Shown: positions 7,436-18,100 of the stretch, one piece after another | Position numbering within the stretch: the first letter of the stretch is position 1 | How the letters are laid out: the number at the start of each line of letters is the position of its first letter | Virus record (IMG/VR): IMGVR_UViG_3300009159_000105 | Coordinates: 1-46,493 of that record | Direction: 5' to 3' (one strand) | Origin: a virus | Length of the DNA: 46,493 nucleotides | Notes under the pieces: generated by a model | Told to the model about the DNA's origin: nothing | Databases searched by the model: none | What the model saw: only the letters and a program-made list of their open reading frames with translations | Made by a program: the position numbers and the translations under genes

Positions 7436-8464
7436 TTACCTAACTCCAATAGTTGCTTCAACCTTGCCTTCTCCAGATGAATCTTTGTTTCCTAATGCTC
7501 TACCAAATACAGCATCAGGATCATCACCTGTTTTCATTGAACGTGCAACGCCTGCAAGTTCGCTGGATACCAGCTTGTCACCTTTTTTAACTTCACCAAT
7601 CACACGTACAGGTATACGACCTTTAAGTGCAACTGGTACTCTGGTTTCGTTTATGCCAATCCTACTACCAATCAGCAATGCTGGATCAGTTGATACAACA
7701 CCAAATATATCTGCATCTGCATCAGTTGTTACAACAGTTACTTCAGACTCGCCGCCAATCTTGATCAGTGTGCCGGCCATGTAGTTCTTGTCACTGCGAT
7801 ACATTTCTGCCAAGTCAGCAAACTCTGCTTCAACAGCAATACCACGGAACTTGAAGCCTGTGCGATTTGTCAGCTGTAGGCCTTTGCCAATCTGTGGGAA
7901 TTCTGCTGTCAGTAGGCCAACAGTATCTTCTAGCTTTTCATCTGGATGTGGAGTATATGGTCCTTCTCCTGAGAAGATTGCCATCAGCTCGCCGCTCATG
8001 ATGACTTTAATAGCATCATGCAGGATGGAATTCACGTCCTTGATGCGCACAAATTTAATTGTGGTTGCGCCGCTTGGAAAGCCAACTGGTTGATGCTTGG
8101 AACCATCCCAGATCCACAACTGCTTGATATCAGTCTGATACCAGAAGTCGCCTACCCTGCGGGTGTTTCCAGTTGGTTGGTTGATCTGCGCTACCAACTG
8201 TCCTAGTTCTTTCCAGTTGCCCTGTGAATCGTATACCGAAATACGATTGGTAACTGGATTAAACCATAACTGTCCGGCGATAGGATTTCCAGGAGCTGAC
8301 GCTGAACTAAAATGTTCCATCATGTGAACCAGGTCTTCAGCGACAATTTCACCGTATCCAGCAAAATTCTTACCTAACAGCTTGATAGATGTACTAGTAT
8401 CTAGGTCACCATCTGGAATGGTTACTAGTAATGTGCCATTGCTTTTGTTAATGTCGTAAGCCAT
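7436..8464 (-). CDS. Fibre-like virion structural protein
   Basis: 342 residues, starting MAYDINKSNGTLLVTIPDGD. The segments LLGKNFAGYGEIVAEDLVHM and GQLWFNPVTNRISVYDSQGN form a module found repeatedly in fibre and baseplate-associated proteins of aquatic T4-like phages. The C-terminal 110 residues (VPVALKGRIPVRVIGEVKKGDKL region) are a beta-rich domain of the kind seen at the ends of trimeric fibres. Together they suggest a short tail fibre or baseplate adhesin. The start has GAGG nine bases upstream, and a TAAATA promoter overlaps the preceding stop codon. Confidence 0.7.
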   Translation of the reverse strand: MAYDINKSNGTLLVTIPDGDLDTSTSIKLLGKNFAGYGEIVAEDLVHMMEHFSSASAPGNPIAGQLWFNPVTNRISVYDSQGNWKELGQLVAQINQPTGNTRRVGDFWYQTDIKQLWIWDGSKHQPVGFPSGATTIKFVRIKDVNSILHDAIKVIMSGELMAIFSGEGPYTPHPDEKLEDTVGLLTAEFPQIGKGLQLTNRTGFKFRGIAVEAEFADLAEMYRSDKNYMAGTLIKIGGESEVTVVTTDADADIFGVVSTDPALLIGSRIGINETRVPVALKGRIPVRVIGEVKKGDKLVSSELAGVARSMKTGDDPDAVFGRALGNKDSSGEGKVEATIGVR

Positions 8465-8483
8465 ATGTTATTTCCTCGTTCTC

Positions 8484-8492
8484 TTATTTAAT
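8484..8492 (-). promoter_or_regulatory. Late promoter, TAAATA type
   Basis: Minus strand ATTAAATAAGAG, 20 bases before the ATG of the fibre-like gene, followed by GAGG as ribosome site. It matches the shared TAAATA core of the other late sites in this window. Confidence 0.5.
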
Positions 8493-9130
8493 CAACCTGC
8501 ACGTATACGCAAGGTGTATATAACTTGCAACAAGCGGTTAGCACTTTTTTGTACTGGGTGGAAGATCACATGTGTGATCAACAACCCTGTACCCAGCGAA
8601 CCAGATGCGCTTTTTATCTTTAGCCCTAGCTCGTCAAATACGAAAGAACCTTCCATATTTGTAGCAGTATCTTGTACATCTTGCGATGTGCCAGCTAGAT
8701 TAAACGTAGTGTCACCTGTAATTGGCTCATCATAGTCAATGGTACAAGTTACTATCAAATCAGTGTAGTTCAAGCCATTTACGTGTGTTACGTTTGTCTT
8801 GTTTAGATTTGGGTCAGTGTTGTTGACAAAATCATCTTCGTCAACGACTTTGAAAAAAGTAGCATTATAAAGCTGTTCGGCTTGCCCATTGACATTAGGA
8901 GGACGATAGCTAACAGCACCAGTGCTATCGATTACTGTTCCACCGTTGCCAAAATGCATTTCGGATACAAAATACCCGGTTGTAAAGTTACCTGCCAACA
9001 GGTTAGCAATAGCAACGGAAATGTTTTCAAAGTTAACGGCATTGCGCTTGTTCACAAAGACTTCACCAGAATCTGGATCCCAGATCTTAATGTGTCCTTC
9101 AACTAGCGCATCCAAAGTGTCTTTTATCAT
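8492..9130 (-). CDS. 8: Baseplate wedge protein, gp8-like
   Basis: 212 residues, shorter than T4 gp8 (334). The start EGHIKIWDPDSGEVFVNKRN, the middle VSEMHFGNGGTVIDSTGAV, and the end LITHVIFHPVQKSANRLLQV agree with the proteins annotated gp8 in aquatic T4-like phages, as far as I recall them. It also holds the T4 position: directly after gp6 and the gp7-position gene. In T4, gp8 dimers join the wedge on gp7/gp10 and gp6. ATG follows AGGA with good spacing and a late promoter lies just upstream. The position is firm; the family call comes from memory of similar proteins, not a search. Confidence 0.65.
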   Translation of the reverse strand: MIKDTLDALVEGHIKIWDPDSGEVFVNKRNAVNFENISVAIANLLAGNFTTGYFVSEMHFGNGGTVIDSTGAVSYRPPNVNGQAEQLYNATFFKVVDEDDFVNNTDPNLNKTNVTHVNGLNYTDLIVTCTIDYDEPITGDTTFNLAGTSQDVQDTATNMEGSFVFDELGLKIKSASGSLGTGLLITHVIFHPVQKSANRLLQVIYTLRIRAG

Positions 9131-9148
9131 GCTAAATCCTCTATCTCA

Positions 9149-9156
9149 TATTTATG
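9149..9156 (-). promoter_or_regulatory. Late promoter, TAAATA type
   Basis: Minus strand CATAAATATGAG, 19 bases before the gp8-like start, between gp8 and the giant gene. It is one of the best matches to the T4 late consensus (seven of eight in TATAAATA). Confidence 0.6.
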
Positions 9157-9185
9157 TGTTGATTACCGTTGTACTTAATCATTTT

Positions 9186-12100
9186 TTACGCTGGAACAAA
9201 ATAGCCGCGTCCTTCTTTCAAGAAAACTGCTTCTCGGGTGGTGCTGTTCAACAATGTTAGCGTTTCTTCGTTCCATTGCGGATACAGCGCATTTTGCCAG
9301 TTTTTCAGCTCACTAGGTGTAGGAACTTGGTTTTGCTGTCCACCATCGTACACCCTACGACCAACAGTTTGAGGTAGTACAGGTGTTCCTAGTGTACCAC
9401 GTACCAGTCGCTTGATTGTGTTTCCGTCAATTTCCCAGAACTCAACACGCTCACGAGCGAGCCATACTACTCCTGGCTTGCCGTTTACTGGATCTGGTCG
9501 GGTCAATACCGATGCATCATCTAGCTGTATTTCAGTGGCAGTTTCATTTGCTGTTGCTGTGACTGTAGTAGATGCCGCGTTGTTGTATCTGTAAACTGTT
9601 GTTCCGCCCAGGATATCCATATGATATCTCCAGGCCACTGTGCTGTTATTTACAATCCTGCCGCTGGCATTGTTTATCACACGTATTTCCACGCTTTCGC
9701 CTGGGCTCAACGCTACCATTTCTTCTGGCCAACGATCCCATTCAGGCTGATAGAAAGCATTACCATCTACGATTGCCTGTAGTGCTTCCGGCTGTACACC
9801 AAAGCTATGCCCTGCAATGATTGTGTCAATCAATGCTTCGTAGCCTGGCTGTTCCATATCCCACAGATAGTTTTTCATGCGAGACACACGCTCGCCAGTT
9901 GCTGGTAGTAATCCTTCTGCTGTGAAGTCAAAATCCCAAGGATTACGATCCCACCCTTCCTGCAAATGCCCAAACGGATGTCCGTCAATGTAGTAGCCTT
10001 GCCATGTTTGATCACCATGGCGGCCATAACGCATGACAATTTTACCAGTGTGTGAATCTTCAAACGACACTTCAACATTGTCTTTGATCTGATCTACTTC
10101 GGTTTGATTCAATATCTTTGTATGGTATGGCTTGACTTCATTGATGAAGTCTGTCAGAACATTGTCGTCGTTACGCAAATACTCCTTGCGGAAATATGCC
10201 GTTGCTGCCAGTGGTTCAGTGCTGACTCGCTCAACGTCAACATAGCTGGACTTTCTGATCCAATGACAAGATGGATTCTGGCGCAGTACTTCTTTTGCCA
10301 ATGCAAAGAAAACAACATTGTAATGCACTTGAGCTGAATCAACAAACACATCTTCTCTAAGAGCTGTTATGATTTCAAACAGCTCTACAAAAGGATAGGC
10401 ATCCCAGCGTAGACTATCCCATGGACTCGCATCCCATAAATCCTGCGCCTTGGCCAGATCAAATAATTTCTTGCTCAAGTGTATAGTGCCGTTTTCCTGG
10501 AATACCAGCTTCCAGCCATCTACTGATTTTTCCCAGACATTTTTAAGTTGTTGTTCGCCTAGCAATACTTCTACATAGTCCCCGACTTTTGCTGTGCTAT
10601 AATTGTATAACTCGGTTCCTGTAGTCAATACTGCTACTGGAATCTTGTTGCTATCAAAACTAGAATCTGCGTAGTCAACATAATCCCAGTAGGTAGAAAT
10701 ATCATATGAGAAAGACGGGTCGTTGGTTGCAATGACTCTGCTCAGTCTGTTGTTCCATCCAACAATGGATGTTACATTTACTTTGGCTAATTCTCTATTG
10801 GCAACATTTACAAATATACGAATAGCTTCAATACGATCATTTAACCAGCTTTGCTGTGTTGGTCGTATTTCGTTGCCATAACGATTGTACTTGTGCCTGC
10901 TGTAATCAGGAACACTCTTTCCTTGTATCTCTGAAATCTTGTCTGCTTCAACTAAGCGGAAATCCCAGAGACGCTGCCATGGTTGTGAAGCAAACGCAAC
11001 AAAACTACCATCTTCAAATGCCACATCAGATGCCAGGAAGTCTCTAAATGCACGATAGTAATTTCCGTCGTATCTTACAACTGCACCACGGCCATAGTTG
11101 GTTCCAATTTGATAATTGCTCACGTCATAGATAGTTTCTGACTGATCTTCGCCAATGATACTGTCTCGCATGCGGATATGCAACCAATCAGACACTGTGG
11201 ATGTGATGTCATTTTCTTTCATCAACAACCACTGGTCATGTGAGTCACTATTGCCATCAGTTTCGATTCGTAGCACAGCACCTTTTTTACCCAGTAACTT
11301 GCCTACACCGCTCAACAATATGGCATTTTTCTGCAATCCAGCAAACCACATCGCACCGCTCACACGTGGATTGCCAACAACCGATGCAATCTGTGTCACA
11401 TTGAATTTGTTTGATGTCAGCGGAATGCCCGCAGTTGCACGGGTGTAAACCTGTGCCGATGAAATGCTTGTGGATTTTTGTGCTACTGATTGGATATTGG
11501 TTCTTGTTGAATATGTGCGATCCATACCCGATACCCAGAAATAGTAGAACGTGCGTAGCACACCCTTCTTGTCTTTTTCTTCACGCTCGCACCAGAAGTA
11601 TTTGTTTTCTCCGTTGACTGTTTTATGATAAGGTGTACCAGTAACTGATTCAAAGTCAACCAAGAATCCAGTACGTGCTGACTCAACCCATTGTGCAGGA
11701 GGGATGACGCTTTTTACCCATTCATATATTTGTACTGTGCTACCTGGGAACTGTTTGCCCCACTGGAATGCTTTTTCTCTAGTCCTGCCTTGATAATAAT
11801 CATAGTAACGTACAGCACTCAGATCCCACCACACTTCGCCCTGATGTTCGTCAAACCATGCAAATCGAGGACGTACACTATACCCTTCCTGATCCTCTAG
11901 GTCTGCATTGGTATAGCTGGCAGGGTCATCATGTTCTTTCCAGTTTATAAATGTGTCTACGTATGCTGGTAATACCCCAGCTGCTGGATCATATGGATTT
12001 AGTGTTGCCAGCACAGTATTTGTTTCGTAGTCAACGATTTCAACATTGGTAATACGACTGTGGTCAACAATGTCGCCTAGTGCTCGATCAAATATAAACG

Positions 12101-15100
12101 GAATGTGATTGAATGTGCCAGCACGTTTACCAAATGAGTTCACAGTATCCAGCAATGCTATCGCATCTGAATCGCGCTTGAGCCTGGATGCATATCCCAT
12201 TGCTACCATCATTAGTTCTCTCGACGAGAATGGCTTTATGCCTATCATGTGGTATTCAACTAATGGATTTCCGTCGGCATCTTCAGTATCATTTTGCAAT
12301 GCAAACATACCTGTACCGTTGTAATCCAATAGCACATTCCTGTTGGCATAGATTTTTCCTCTAAAGAACCAGGAGTCTTGTGCAAACAAATACTGATAAT
12401 CAGTATACGACCAGATTTTCTTTGCAATCTTAGCAAGGTCTAATGTAGTAGCCGAACCGTTGGTTGTTGAATCAACTTCAGCAACAAATGCAATGCACTC
12501 GTCGGCAAACATGGTATTGATTGCTGCCGCGGCCAGTGTGCCGCTGGTGTAAATTTTTTCTGCTAATACCCATGCACAGTCATTGAACTGACGGAATATG
12601 ATTCCGTTCAATGCTTCTGCTACAGTAATTGATGGAAGGTCTGTTGGCAATACTGTTGGCCCAGTCACATTCAATGCTGCCAAGCTGACTGGACAGGTGT
12701 CCGTCAATGCAAGGGTGCCAGCATCCAGTTTCATGAATGTGGCAAGCAATATACCGATTGCAAACAACCATGGCATATTTTCTTCGCCACTTGCTTGCCA
12801 CTGATGTAGCACATTGTCAGCATTAAAATCGTAGAATACCAAGCCTCTGTTGTCAGATGGAATATCATTGTTTGTGAATAAAGAATAATTTCCCTTATAG
12901 GTATACGCACTGGGCTCGTTAACACGATCATCAATATAAGCCATCTGACCATTGGCCCATTCGTAGCCTGGATCCAATATACTGGCATTCATTTCGTCTA
13001 CTGTGTAGAAATGAGTGTGTTTGACTACAAAAAGTTTTCCGTCTGCAGATGTGTTTCCAGGTGGAAATTCTGGAACAACAAAGTCTAGAGGATTATATTT
13101 CAACTCAAAGAAGAATGATTCTGTATCTCTGATGGTGGTTACTTTGTAGTATCCGTTGACATCTTTCTTCTCTGTGCTTAGTATCAGTACCCAGTCTCCA
13201 ACTGACAAGTTATGCTTGACGCCTGGAAGCATTTCACATAATGGATGATAAGGATCGTCAAACGTGCCAGCGCATAGTTCTTTGATACCAAGATTCTTAT
13301 CCATGGTTTGTAGCACAGTCCAGTCTTTAACATCATTGGACTCTGGTGTTTTGTTTGCTAACCAAATGCTTGGCAAATATAGTTCTTCAATAGCCAACCA
13401 ATAGACTGGATCAAATGTTGTTTTGGCCAAGTGTGAGTAATTTGCTTTGTACAGCTGACCTTTATATCTCACACGGTCGCCTTCATCGTATGGCAACTTT
13501 GTTGACCAGCTTTCAATAGCAGACATTTCTCCAAGTATGTCATCAGCAATGTCAATTTCATACAGCTGATCCACATCCATGAACTTGTAATCAGTTTCTA
13601 TGCGATCTGGAATACCAGCTTGCGGCAAGTCTGTTTCTCTAACTGATTTTGATCGTATAGGCAACTCAAAGTCACGTGGGTATTTTACCCAACGGCTGTC
13701 GTTTGGTCCCAGCAGGTCAATGATGTTATCTGCTGCCTTATCAACGTATGTTTCGTAATAGGTGTTTTCCCTAAATGGCGGTATCACACGCACAGTTATC
13801 AGATCCAGTAGTGTCTCTCTAGTGTCTGCGGGGATTTGAATTTCCCATGTGGACTTTTCGCCAGTAGTGCCAAAATCTCCCATACGGAACATCCAATTTT
13901 CTCGTACGGTGATACCTGGGGGTACAGACAGTGAGGATGATGACAAGTCGCCTAAAATTCCTTTAGTAAATTTGTCGATGATATTTGGTGTACCTTTTCG
14001 TCGCAGGCTTCCTGCTTGGAATTGGTCAATGGTATCTTTACTGAACCCAGCTGCCAGCAATGCATCTTCTGGACGCGATAGTCCCAACTGACTTTTCTTT
14101 AGATTGCGTATCCAAGGATTAGAACTACGGTTTTCAACAGTGATATAGTCATCACCAATTTCTCTTGATATAGTGTCAAGATTTGACCCAATACCAGATT
14201 CGCCTATCAAGTAACCATGTCCTTCTGGACGACCATTCCAGTTGGTTGTGCGTTTGCCTTGCGCACGTAGTCTAGGAATGATCAATCCAAACAAGTAATC
14301 ATTGATCTGATCATTGAAAATAGTAGTGTCATTGAAAACAACAGCATGGGTATATTCTTCAAGGCCGCAACGCACAAAGTATATGCCAATGCCTGGGCGG
14401 CTCTTGATAGTGGTTTCTTCGTCTTCTCTTACCACTTCAGTGTCTTTGAAATCAATTCGTCGGCTATTTTCATCCAGCAAATAAGTTCTGCTCAAGAACG
14501 TGGTGTCAAGACGACCAAAGAATCGTGTGGAATGTGACAACACAAGATTTTGTGCTGCCGGGCTTAGTGCAATTTGAGTATTTGCCTGCCAGCGTGTCTG
14601 ACTCCAGGTTGCAAACTCCCGTGCGCTATAACTCCAATCAAGGATGTCATCCTGTGTTGGCGCAGTATCCTCAAACTTCCAGCCTTGAGACTCAAGGTAA
14701 TGTCCATAACCCAACAAGAAGTTGATCACTTCCTGCCTTGTCATCAGCACAGTACCATAGTCAAGATATGATATCACAGTCTCAAAGGTTGTGTACTTTT
14801 TATATGTGATACTTCCTACTTCAACTGGTATGCTTGGGCCGCCGGCCTTTACTGCATAGTAAGGAAAATAAGTTGATATGTTATCAAAACCCTGGATCCT
14901 ATATCCGCCTGCATCATCTACGATCACCTTGACACCGCTGTAGGTTAGCACAACGCTGGGGCTGGTATTTTTCAAGCTGATCGCATAATCTTCTTGTGGA
15001 ATACGATTGCCTTTTTCTTGTTCAATTAAAATATCTGCCACGAAGTCCAAGCTGGTCGCATCAAGGAATCCATTGGCAGTCCATTGCAACCTACTCTTGA

Positions 15101-18100
15101 CATTACGGATCTCACTGATAATACTTTGCAAAACGTCCGCGCTTAGACTGGATGCTAATTCACTGATCAGCATGCCAAATCCTGGTACAATGTCTGCGCT
15201 TGTTTCTCTATGTTGATTTGCTGTGGCCCATGCTACTATCTTTTGATTGGTTCTATCAACATTGAGTGTGTTATCAAGTATGCCTGGAACAAGCCTAGGG
15301 CCTTCCCATACTGATTCCAAATACTCTGGGCCACCAGATAGCAATAGCCAATTTGCATAAGAGAACGCAAACTCACTGCTTCTACGCCATGCAAGTTCCT
15401 GTGTGCCGATGTTGCCAAATGTCCAATCATCGATTGTTGCATCACTAGTAGTAATAGTGGTCTCGTCATACCAACCAGCCGCAACTGGATTGCGTAGCGT
15501 TCCGTCGGTATCTACTGGCAAGAAAGGTGCATCAGGTCCTGTCAGATATTCTATATCATGCTTGATAGAACTGTTTGTATCAACATCTGGAAATGGCGTG
15601 TTGCTCCTATTGCCAATGGTCAATGCCGCAATCAATCTGACTCGTTTAACAGGATCAGTCCAGCTGTACATCGAATCCCAGTTGCTTGGCTTGCGAGCAA
15701 ACCCCAGCATTTCCCAAGGATGTGTGTCTGGTCGGTCCGTGCCATACACATGTCGATATATGTCTCTCCAGCTGCCATAACGATTTCCATCAACAGCATC
15801 AAATACAGAATAGTTATATGTCAGTGGGCGGCCAATTATATGACCAAGGTTTGGTGTTTCCACAATCTTGTGCTCGTTTGACCATGTTAGCCAAGCATCT
15901 TCAAGATAAGAGTTCAGTTCTGCTCTGTTATACCAAGTCTGACGCATCTTTCGAGGCTGGTGCTTGGCCAATAATATCTCTGCACGTTCGCCACGTGCTT
16001 TACCAATGCTACTGGCAACACGACGCTCAAATTCCAGCAACATGTCATCGCGGAAGTCACCCCAGGCTGGTGTCAAACTGCCATCGTGTCCTTGGATGAA
16101 TAACACGTCTGGCCCTTGATATGTGGTATCAGTGTAGTACTCAGGATGATACCATGGTGTGATGCCCATCTTGGCAGGTGTTGGCGGTACATAACTCACA
16201 CGTGTTTTCTTGAATACACAGATCTTGAACTGGCACGGAGTGTCAAACTCTGCAGAAATATGCACAGTCTTTGCGGTCTGGTCAATGTCGTAATCTTTTG
16301 TGTATGTTAGTATGCGCCAGGCTGTGTCATTGTAATTCTTATAGTAAACGTACACATGATCTGTTGATATTTCGCCAAGCTCTGCTGTACTTGGTATCTC
16401 GCACTCATAATCCACAAAAGAAGCAGCCAGGCCGCCATTTAATATGATAATTGGTGGAGTAGGGTCGGCGTCTTCACCGTCAACAATATCAACCACTGTT
16501 GGATCTGTATCGTCACCATCAATCTCCAACTGCGCCGTGGAATCAGCAAAGGTGTAGATTTTTTCAGCGTCAGGTGTACCCCACATGACCATGTGGCTGT
16601 GTGCATATCTAAATGATTCGTTTCGTCCCACAAATATGTCTGACAATGCTTTGTCAACGGATGCCTGTACATTTGAAATATCTTGGTCCAGGTATAGTCT
16701 TTCAATTTTTTGTATGAACTTCAATTTGAAATTAGCATAGGCTTTTCTGGCATCTTCCAGCAAGGGAAATGCTGAACCTGTTTCGCCCGAGCGCATCATC
16801 CAGAAGTATCTATTGGCAGGGGAGTCATGCAATAGTATGTTGTTGCCCGGCGATGTTCTGGTTTCTGTAAACATCCAGTCGTTATCACCAAATGAATTGT
16901 TGTACCCTTCGGCTTCGGCAAATCTAGGATATTGCGAATTTGCATGGTAGGTATCTACAACAAATCGCGGAATCAATGTCTTGGCGATTGACGAACGGAA
17001 ATGTTCAAAGAACTGGCCGTAAGATCCTTTCGATACTATTTCATTGTATGGATTTTTAGACAAGTTTGAAATGTCAACATTGCGATTAACTGATGTCAGC
17101 ATGCTGCCGTTAGTAACCACGTCAACAATATCTCCGGATGCAAGCCCAAGTACTTTTATGCCTAGCACAGGTGTGGTGTATGCATCTACACCGCCTTCAT
17201 ATGCTATTCTCCACTGGCTGGGGTCTTGTTCTTTGCCATTTACCAGCACACGTGGATGTCGGATGTCATCACGACGCCTACCAACCACGCGAGCTATGTT
17301 ATATCTTCCTTCTCCAATTCGCCATTTGATTATGTAATCTCCTGGGCGGCAGTCTTGTGGATCATAAGATACTTTTTCATCAAACAAACTGGCAGGTAGT
17401 GGCACTTCAACATCAGTGGTATCAATGAACACAACTCCGCGCTGGTTTGCCACACGCAATCTACGTCCTGTATAGTTAAAGATTTTACCATTTTTTATCT
17501 TTGAAACGATGATGTCATCATACCACTCTTGCGCCGGACGATCTGAATACACTTCTTCCACTAGGTAATCTTTGTAACCATCTGTGCTCAATGTCATTGG
17601 CATGGCGATGTTCCAGGTGTATGTTGGATCAAATACCCATTGTTCGCCGATCAATGACAAAGTGCCAGAGCTATCAATTATGTCATCTGTGACTGTGACC
17701 GAGTACTCTTTCTTGACAGAAAAACACTCGCTGATGGGTTCCCATCCAGCATTGTACTTCCAAATTGGATCAATTACTTTGTCAATGTTCCATTCTCTAA
17801 AGTAACTGAAAGAACTGATATCTCTAAGAGCATTGACCGGTACGCCTTCACTTCTTTTGTAGATCTCAGCAATGTAGTTGGTAAAAGATATTGCACCAAT
17901 GTTGTTGGCCAGACTATTCTTGTAACTGCTATCATATGCAATCGACAGATTTAATTCTCGGTCGTATGTGGTTCCTTTGGTATAGCCAAATATTTGGCTA
18001 CCGCTGAATGCCGCAACATCATACTGTTCAATCGGGGTTCCGTTACCATCAAACAATCTAAACAGTGGTGCTTGTCCCCTGACTTCTAGTTGCTGGGCTT

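Noticed and set aside
9160-9187. Terminator after the giant gene (TGATTA/TAATCA stem near T-run)
   Set aside because: The T-run is on the wrong side for the minus strand, the stem is only six A/T-rich pairs, and no plus-strand transcript is expected there.
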